58,258 nucleotides of DNA, from contig NZ_RXLO01000018.1 in assembly GCF_003958645.1 (NCBI RefSeq), forward strand, positions 1 through 58,258. The letters run 5' to 3'. Within the stretch, counting starts at the first letter, position 1. Each line of letters opens with the position of its first letter. This DNA is from Chitinophaga rhizosphaerae. GTDB taxonomy: Bacteria > Bacteroidota > Bacteroidia > Chitinophagales > Chitinophagaceae. The position numbers and the translations under genes were made by a program. Positions 53,933 to 58,258 of the stretch are shown one piece after another. A model generated the notes under the pieces. It worked only from the letters and a program-made list of their open reading frames with translations. It was not told the DNA's origin and did not search any database.

Positions 53933-54619
53933 ATGCATCAACACATCCGTGTGACGGCGGAGGCCGTCGTACTCCGGTACTCATCCAAAGAAGGCATGAT
54001 GGTGCTCCTTACCAAGCGGACCATCCCGCCGCATATATTTAAATGGGGCTTGCCGGGCGGATTCGTTCATAACGATGAGCCTTTGGAGGCTTGCGTGCAC
54101 CGCGAATTGAAAGATGAAACCGGCCTGAAGGCCAATTACCTCGAACAAATGAGCACCTGGGGCCACCCGGACCGCGATCCCCGCGGCCGCGTGCTTTGCG
54201 TGGCGCACCTGGCGCTTATCCGCCATTCGGCCAGCAAGATCGTGCTGGGAATGGGGACGAAAGAAGCGAAGTGGTACCCGGTCCGCGAGTTGCCCGTCAC
54301 GGCGTTCGACCATGCCGAGATCGTGGCGGCAGCCATCGAACACTTGCGGGTGCGGTTGCATACCGAACCGCTGGCGTTCGAGATGCTCGACGAAAAGTTC
54401 CCGGTTTCGGAATTGGAGAAGTTGTACGAATGGGTATACGACCGGTCGGTCGACCGCCGGAATTTCCAGAAAAAGATCAACGGGCTCGGGTTGCTGGCTG
54501 CCCGTCCGGAGAAACTGAAGCACCCATTACAGGGTCGCCCGGCTCAATTATACAGCTTCAACCGCGATAAATTCCGGGAATTGAAGGAAAGCGGGGCGCC
54601 GGTGGAGATTTTCTCATAA
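53933..54619 (+). CDS. Nudix-domain transcriptional regulator (NrtR/AraR-type)
   Basis: A 228-residue protein: a Nudix domain (about 1-140) followed by a winged helix (about 150-225, FPVSELEKLYEWVYDRSVDRRNFQKKI). This is the layout of NrtR-type regulators, in which the Nudix domain binds an effector (ADP-ribose in NAD regulators, sugars in Bacteroides AraR). The Nudix box reads G-x5-E-x7-REL-x-DETGL, with Asp at the first Glu of the usual EE pair, so hydrolase activity is uncertain. No NAD or pentose genes lie beside it to reveal its regulon. Confidence 0.85.
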   Translation: MHQHIRVTAEAVVLRYSSKEGMMVLLTKRTIPPHIFKWGLPGGFVHNDEPLEACVHRELKDETGLKANYLEQMSTWGHPDRDPRGRVLCVAHLALIRHSASKIVLGMGTKEAKWYPVRELPVTAFDHAEIVAAAIEHLRVRLHTEPLAFEMLDEKFPVSELEKLYEWVYDRSVDRRNFQKKINGLGLLAARPEKLKHPLQGRPAQLYSFNRDKFRELKESGAPVEIFS

Positions 54620-54904
54620 TTTGCTTATAATCAATTTAAATGCGCATATACACAAATTAAAAATCAGGATTTATCGAAATACCGTTGTTTTGTGTATAAT
54701 TCACCCAAATAGACGAAATCCCTTGCCGGCAGCGGGTTTGGGGAGCATTCACCGAAATGGGTGTGTTTGCCGTGATGAGGCCATTAAAGACACGGAAGGT
54801 CCGGATAATTTAACGTCCCGAATCATCCCGGGTTATGACGGCGCTCACTTTTGAAAACGCTTTTTATCCCGAACTTTAATATCATTCGATCAAAATCCCT
54901 ATTC

Positions 54905-55339
54905 ATGCATACCGCTCGCAACCTTCCGTTCCTTTTCCGTCCGCACATACAATTTTTACTGCTGGCCCTGGCTTGTTTCACCTGGGGAAATTTTTTCGCT
55001 TCGCGGGAAGCGTTTATCACCGATTGGGGCACTCACTGGTACTGGCCACACGTATATGTTTATATGATCGTGGTGCTGATCGGGGAAGCGATCATTTACA
55101 GGCTGGTTTCCCGGTTGTTGTGCTGGCCCTGGCTGTCGCACGTCCATGTAGCGTCGATGTACTTTTTTGCCGTGGCGATGTGGACGATCGAAGTTTCCGG
55201 CGATGTGCCGGGTGTTAACATGCGCCCGCTTTCCCATGCTTTGCAGTGTTTTTCCGAGTACTTCCTGCTGGCGGGGCATCTTGCCTTCTTCGCGCATATT
55301 TCGATCGGGGTGTTTGTGGGTGCGAAGTCGGCCGCATGA
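54905..55339 (+). CDS. Small membrane protein, first of four tandem paralogues
   Basis: A 144-residue protein with four hydrophobic segments. It shares the family layout: FLFRPHIQFLLLALACFTWGN at the start, a His/Trp-rich DWGTHWYWPHVYVY stretch before helix 2, SHVHVASMYFF before helix 3 and GHLAFFAHISIGVFVGAK at the end. The ATG at 54905 is chosen; the longer frame starts with TTG. Family not recognised beyond resemblance to its neighbours. Confidence 0.7.
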   Translation: MHTARNLPFLFRPHIQFLLLALACFTWGNFFASREAFITDWGTHWYWPHVYVYMIVVLIGEAIIYRLVSRLLCWPWLSHVHVASMYFFAVAMWTIEVSGDVPGVNMRPLSHALQCFSEYFLLAGHLAFFAHISIGVFVGAKSAA

Positions 55340-55500
55340 TTTTTCCACTGTGCAAACTTTGGGGGTTGGAGGAACGTTCGGGCAATCGTGTTTCCCTATT
55401 TTCGCGATGCCTATGAAACGCCTGCACCAAATCCCCCGGTATCTCCGTCCGGGCAGTTACCTGGCTGCCGGATGTATGCGCGGCAGAAAAATTTTTCAGC

Positions 55501-55983
55501 ATGTATAGTTTGAAGTTGCATCGAAGGCTCCTCCGCCCGGAGGCGCTACTTTCCTTACTGGCGGCCCTTCTCCAGGTGAAACACTGGAGCCTCGAAAGCC
55601 ACGGGCTCCGCCTCCGGGGAGATACCTCCGATTATGTGACCACGATCGTTTTCGACAGCTGGTATGCGCCGTTTTCAATGGTGGCGCTGGGTTTCGCGGG
55701 GGCGTTCTGGCTGGCGCGGCGGTACCAGGAAAAGAGGATGTTGCCGTATGTGTGTTTCGTGAGCGTGCTGGCGGCGCCGTTAATCACGTATAAGATCGCG
55801 TCAATTTATCGTGTGGGGTATTTTACGGGGAATCCTTCGTTCTACATTGCAGGAACGGATTTTTACAAGCAGTTGCTGAATGCGATGCTGGTAGCTGTTT
55901 TTGCGGCGTTCGTCATCGGACAGATAATTTATGTGGTGAAACTGGCGGCAACTTATGTGAAAGACGTTACATTCAATGCATGA
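55501..55983 (+). CDS. Small membrane protein, second tandem paralogue
   Basis: A 160-residue membrane protein with four hydrophobic segments. The start RRLLRPEALLSLLAALLQ and the end FVIGQIIYVVKLAATYV match the family frame, but the middle (DYVTTIVFDSWYAPFSMV) has lost the histidines of the other copies. Its stop overlaps the next copy by 4 bases (ATGA). Confidence 0.7.
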   Translation: MYSLKLHRRLLRPEALLSLLAALLQVKHWSLESHGLRLRGDTSDYVTTIVFDSWYAPFSMVALGFAGAFWLARRYQEKRMLPYVCFVSVLAAPLITYKIASIYRVGYFTGNPSFYIAGTDFYKQLLNAMLVAVFAAFVIGQIIYVVKLAATYVKDVTFNA

Positions 55984-56444
55984 AAGTTCGTTTCTCTTTC
56001 CGGCGCTTGTTGCGGCCGGAGGGTTTGATCGCGTTGATGATCGTTTGCTGGATGATTATTTATAGTATCAATGCCGCCTTGGGAAACGATTACTTCGGCA
56101 TCTGGCCAGAACCCACGCTGCTGTAGCCTTTGGCGTTGTTTGTGTTTGCCGCGGCATATTATTTCACGCGGGGTTTCCGGCAGTGGCGCGCTTTGCATTA
56201 TTTTCATGTGGCGAGTTTGATTATTTTCCCGGTGTGGATGTTTCATTGGGCGGTAACAGTGGGCAATCTGCCGGAAGCAACCCTTGTTCTTCCTGATACG
56301 GCCAGCCGGCATCGGTGGGAATTTTCCCAGGCAGTGGTGGATGTTTTGATTTTGCCTGCGGCGATTTTCGTTTTTGGGGGTCAGTTGGCGTTTGTGGTAA
56401 ATATTATTGCCGGTTTCATCCGGGGTAAAAAAACAATTGCATGA
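55980..56444 (+). pseudogene. Third tandem paralogue, interrupted by an amber codon
   Basis: The frame runs from ATG 55980 to TGA 56442-56444 (154 codons) and matches the family: FRRLLRPEGLIALMIV at the start, FHVASLIIFPVW in the middle and GGQLAFVVNIIAGFIRGKK at the end, nearly identical to the C-terminus of the fourth copy. Codon 49 is TAG (56124-56126). Both ATGA overlaps with the flanking copies are kept. Either it is a recent pseudogene or TAG is read through; a base error is also possible. Confidence 0.8.
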
Positions 56445-56920
56445 AAAAGCCGAATATTATCCGGGGGTTCCTCCGGCCGGAGGTTATCCTCATCCTGCTG
56501 GCGCTGGGCCTGGCTACGGCAGCGCTATTTCCGTGGGATATCAACAACTCGATCGACATCCACTTGCACGACACCTATTACGTGATCGCAATTCCCCACA
56601 TGTGTATGCTACTGTCGGTTCCTTTTGCTTTCGCCGCGGTCATCTATTTTTTGACGCGGAATTTCCGGCAGTGGACCGTATTGAAATACCTCCATCTGCT
56701 TAGTTTGGGGATGATCCCGGTATTGCTATACCTTCATTCGACGGATTTCCAGATGAGTTACTATCCATCCTCACCGGAAGCCGATTTCGGGCGCATGAAA
56801 TCCGCCAATTTGCTCACTTTGGCGGTGGCCCTCATTTTCGTTCTTGGGCAAGTGGCATTCCTCGTCAACATCATCGCCGGGTTCATTCGCGGCAAAAAAA
56901 GCGCTGTTCCCCAACAATAA
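56441..56920 (+). CDS. Small membrane protein, fourth paralogue, with oxidase-like motif
   Basis: A 159-residue protein with four hydrophobic segments. DIHLHDTYYVIAIPHMCMLLSVP resembles the HDTYYVVAHFHYV segment of haem-copper oxidase subunit I, which carries copper and haem ligands there; here only part of the motif is kept. FLRPEVILILLALGLA at the start and GQVAFLVNIIAGFIRGKK at the end are the family signatures. It overlaps the broken third copy by 4 bases. Confidence 0.75.
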   Translation: MKKPNIIRGFLRPEVILILLALGLATAALFPWDINNSIDIHLHDTYYVIAIPHMCMLLSVPFAFAAVIYFLTRNFRQWTVLKYLHLLSLGMIPVLLYLHSTDFQMSYYPSSPEADFGRMKSANLLTLAVALIFVLGQVAFLVNIIAGFIRGKKSAVPQQ

Positions 56921-56965
56921 CGCAATTGCGCCGCGGTGTCCGATTTTTTTGCATCTTGCGGGCTT

Positions 56966-58111
56966 ATGCGTAAAGTTGTTTCTGCCCTGACATTGTGCTT
57001 ACTGGCCTCCGGCCTCCAGGCCCAGGATGCCCCGATAGATTCGCTGCTGGCCGCAAGAAGACGATCCTTCCTGCCGGTCCCCATCCTGGGTTATTCCCCC
57101 GAAAAAGGCCTGGAATTTGGCGTAGTGGCGCTTTACAGCTATTATGGCGATAAAAAGGACCCGGCACCCGCTACCCGCAACTCCACCGCCAGCCTCCTTT
57201 CCACCTTTACGACCAACAGCCAGTTCAAACTCGATCTCCGCTTCGAAAACTGGACGCGCGACAACCTTTGGCACATCCGCACCAACTTCCGGTACCACGA
57301 TTTCCCGCTGTATTTCTTCGGGATCGGCGATACCACCCATTACGATAACCGCAGCCTTGTCGGCAACCGGCGGTATAAAGTGTCTGCCGAAGCGGAACGC
57401 CGCGTTTCCCGGCACTTCTACGCCGGGATGTCTTTGCTGTTCCAGCACGACACCTACGATTCCGACGACCCGAAGGGCGTGTACCCGGCGTCGAACCTGA
57501 TCGACAAAGAAGGCGGCTATTATACATTCATCGGCGCTACCGCGATATTCGACAACCGCGATAACCAGAATTATACGACCAAAGGTTCCTTCGTTCGCAT
57601 GAACATCTCCTGGGCGCCGGAATTCATCAGCACCCGGAGCCTCTGGCGCCTCGAAGGCAAGGCCAGCCACTTCATCCCGCTATCCAAAAAAAGTACGCTT
57701 GGCCTCAATGGCTACGCCGTGTCTACCCAGGGCGATGTGCCGTTTTATATGATGGGAGAAATGGGGAACGATAATATCATGCGGGGGTATTATACCGGCC
57801 GGTACCGCGACAAAAATTACATCGCCGCGCAGGCGGAATACCGGTACTTCCTCGACCCGGGGATCCGGGTCAAATTCTGGTTCGTCGACATGCATCCCAC
57901 CTTTGCGCTGGCGGGTTTTGCGGGAGCGGGCACCGTTTTTTCCAACCGCAATATCGATTTCGGCATCAAACCGAACTATGGCGCCGGAATCCGCTGGTTC
58001 TACGACAAAACCTCCCGGCTCACGGTGCGCCTCGACTATGGGATCGGCGAAAAACGCGCGGGAGAGAAGCGGCAGGGAGGGTTCTACCTGTCGATCGCGG
58101 AAGCTTTTTAA
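56966..58111 (+). CDS. BamA/TamA-family outer-membrane protein
   Basis: A 381-residue Omp85-like barrel with a signal peptide (1-20, ending LQAQ) and no POTRA domains. The conserved Omp85 loop motif appears as IMRGYYTGRYRD, and the chain ends in Phe (SIAEAF), as for barrel insertion. Short BamA-like barrels of this type are common in Bacteroidota; the function is unknown. ATG 56966 gives the signal peptide. The IS element begins 20 bp after its stop. Confidence 0.87.
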   Translation: MRKVVSALTLCLLASGLQAQDAPIDSLLAARRRSFLPVPILGYSPEKGLEFGVVALYSYYGDKKDPAPATRNSTASLLSTFTTNSQFKLDLRFENWTRDNLWHIRTNFRYHDFPLYFFGIGDTTHYDNRSLVGNRRYKVSAEAERRVSRHFYAGMSLLFQHDTYDSDDPKGVYPASNLIDKEGGYYTFIGATAIFDNRDNQNYTTKGSFVRMNISWAPEFISTRSLWRLEGKASHFIPLSKKSTLGLNGYAVSTQGDVPFYMMGEMGNDNIMRGYYTGRYRDKNYIAAQAEYRYFLDPGIRVKFWFVDMHPTFALAGFAGAGTVFSNRNIDFGIKPNYGAGIRWFYDKTSRLTVRLDYGIGEKRAGEKRQGGFYLSIAEAF

Positions 58112-58131
58112 CTGGTTATCAATTTACTATA

Positions 58132-58258
58132 TGTCCCGTCCTAGAATAAGTTGACGGTTTTAAACTGGATTAATTGATCCCTGGTTTTCATCGGCCAGGG
58201 ATTTTTCATGTGCCTGAGTTGGTGTCAGGTATCTTAAACTTAAATGTGGTCTTATGTC
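58132..58258 (-). mobile_element. Insertion sequence end, IS3-family type (continues beyond the window)
   Basis: From 58132 the sequence starts TGTCCCGTCCTAGAATAAG, a terminal-repeat-like end with the TG dinucleotide of IS3-family elements, followed on the minus strand by the transposase 3' end. Only about 127 bp of the element lie inside the window, so the other end and target duplication are not visible. Confidence 0.7.
58160..58258 (-). CDS. IS3-family transposase C-terminus (partial)
   Basis: Read from the window edge on the minus strand, 32 codons end in TAA at 58162-58160: RPHLSLRYLTPTQAHEKS is the typical end of IS3-family DDE transposases (IS3 OrfB). The N-terminal part lies outside the window. 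Confidence 0.75.
   Translation of the reverse strand, partial: DIRPHLSLRYLTPTQAHEKSLADENQGSINPV

Noticed and set aside
54689..54703. TATAAT-like sequence as a promoter
   Set aside because: The primary sigma factor of Bacteroidota reads TAnnTTTG; the region is simply AT-rich.

Overview
The window is chromosomal DNA of a Bacteroidota bacterium, most likely a Chitinophagaceae member (Chitinophaga-like). Grounds: signal peptides ending in AQ, a type IX secretion (T9SS) C-terminal domain, DUF4402 proteins, a GLPGLI protein next to an outer-membrane barrel protein, menaquinone synthesis by the futalosine route, many TAnnTTTG (-7) promoter boxes, and a GC-rich coding bias that creates long shadow ORFs. 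I saw no rRNA, tRNA, CRISPR array or prophage. The right edge enters an insertion sequence.

Layout. 1-2,350: a fatty acid hydroxylase-family membrane protein, a small membrane protein and a lipocalin-like lipoprotein. 2,450-10,848: a thiamine locus with a Bacteroidota promoter, a TPP riboswitch, thiS, thiC, a ThiE/TenI-like gene, thiD, thiE, thiG, thiH and an MFS transporter; no thiF is present. 10,845-23,485 (minus): the most interesting segment, a five-gene unit read as DUF4402 subunit, PapD-like chaperone, 2654-residue T9SS-tagged repeat protein, second DUF4402 subunit, usher. It looks like an archaic-type chaperone-usher surface system combined with a type IX cargo protein. 23,820-27,865 (minus): a group III truncated haemoglobin, a conserved hypothetical, and kdnB-kdsB-kdnA for 8-amino-Kdo (Kdo8N). 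28,284-34,548: an NTF2-like secreted protein with a D-aminoacylase, a small membrane protein, an M16 protease pair (one active, one lacking the zinc motif), and a two-DTG aspartic protease with a PDZ domain.

34,683-44,753: mqnC, a lipoprotein, a GNAT acetyltransferase, a Tat-exported sugar isomerase-like protein, a small membrane protein, then GLPGLI plus an outer-membrane barrel protein divergent from a two-component system. 44,746-54,619: a SWIM/SNF2 helicase, DoxX, ComB-like phosphatase, SRPBCC protein, gcvT, an M28 peptidase with PDZ, a lipoprotein and a Nudix/NrtR-type regulator. 54,905-56,920: four tandem paralogous small membrane proteins whose last member carries a haem-copper-oxidase-like HDTYYV motif; the third copy has an in-frame amber codon. 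56,966-58,111: a BamA/TamA-type barrel protein, followed by the end of an IS3-family element.

How genes work together: the thi genes make the thiazole and pyrimidine halves of thiamine and join them, under TPP feedback. The Kdo8N genes modify the LPS inner core sugar. The chaperone-usher unit probably builds a surface appendage. Several promoters lie so close to the ATG that leaderless mRNAs are likely.
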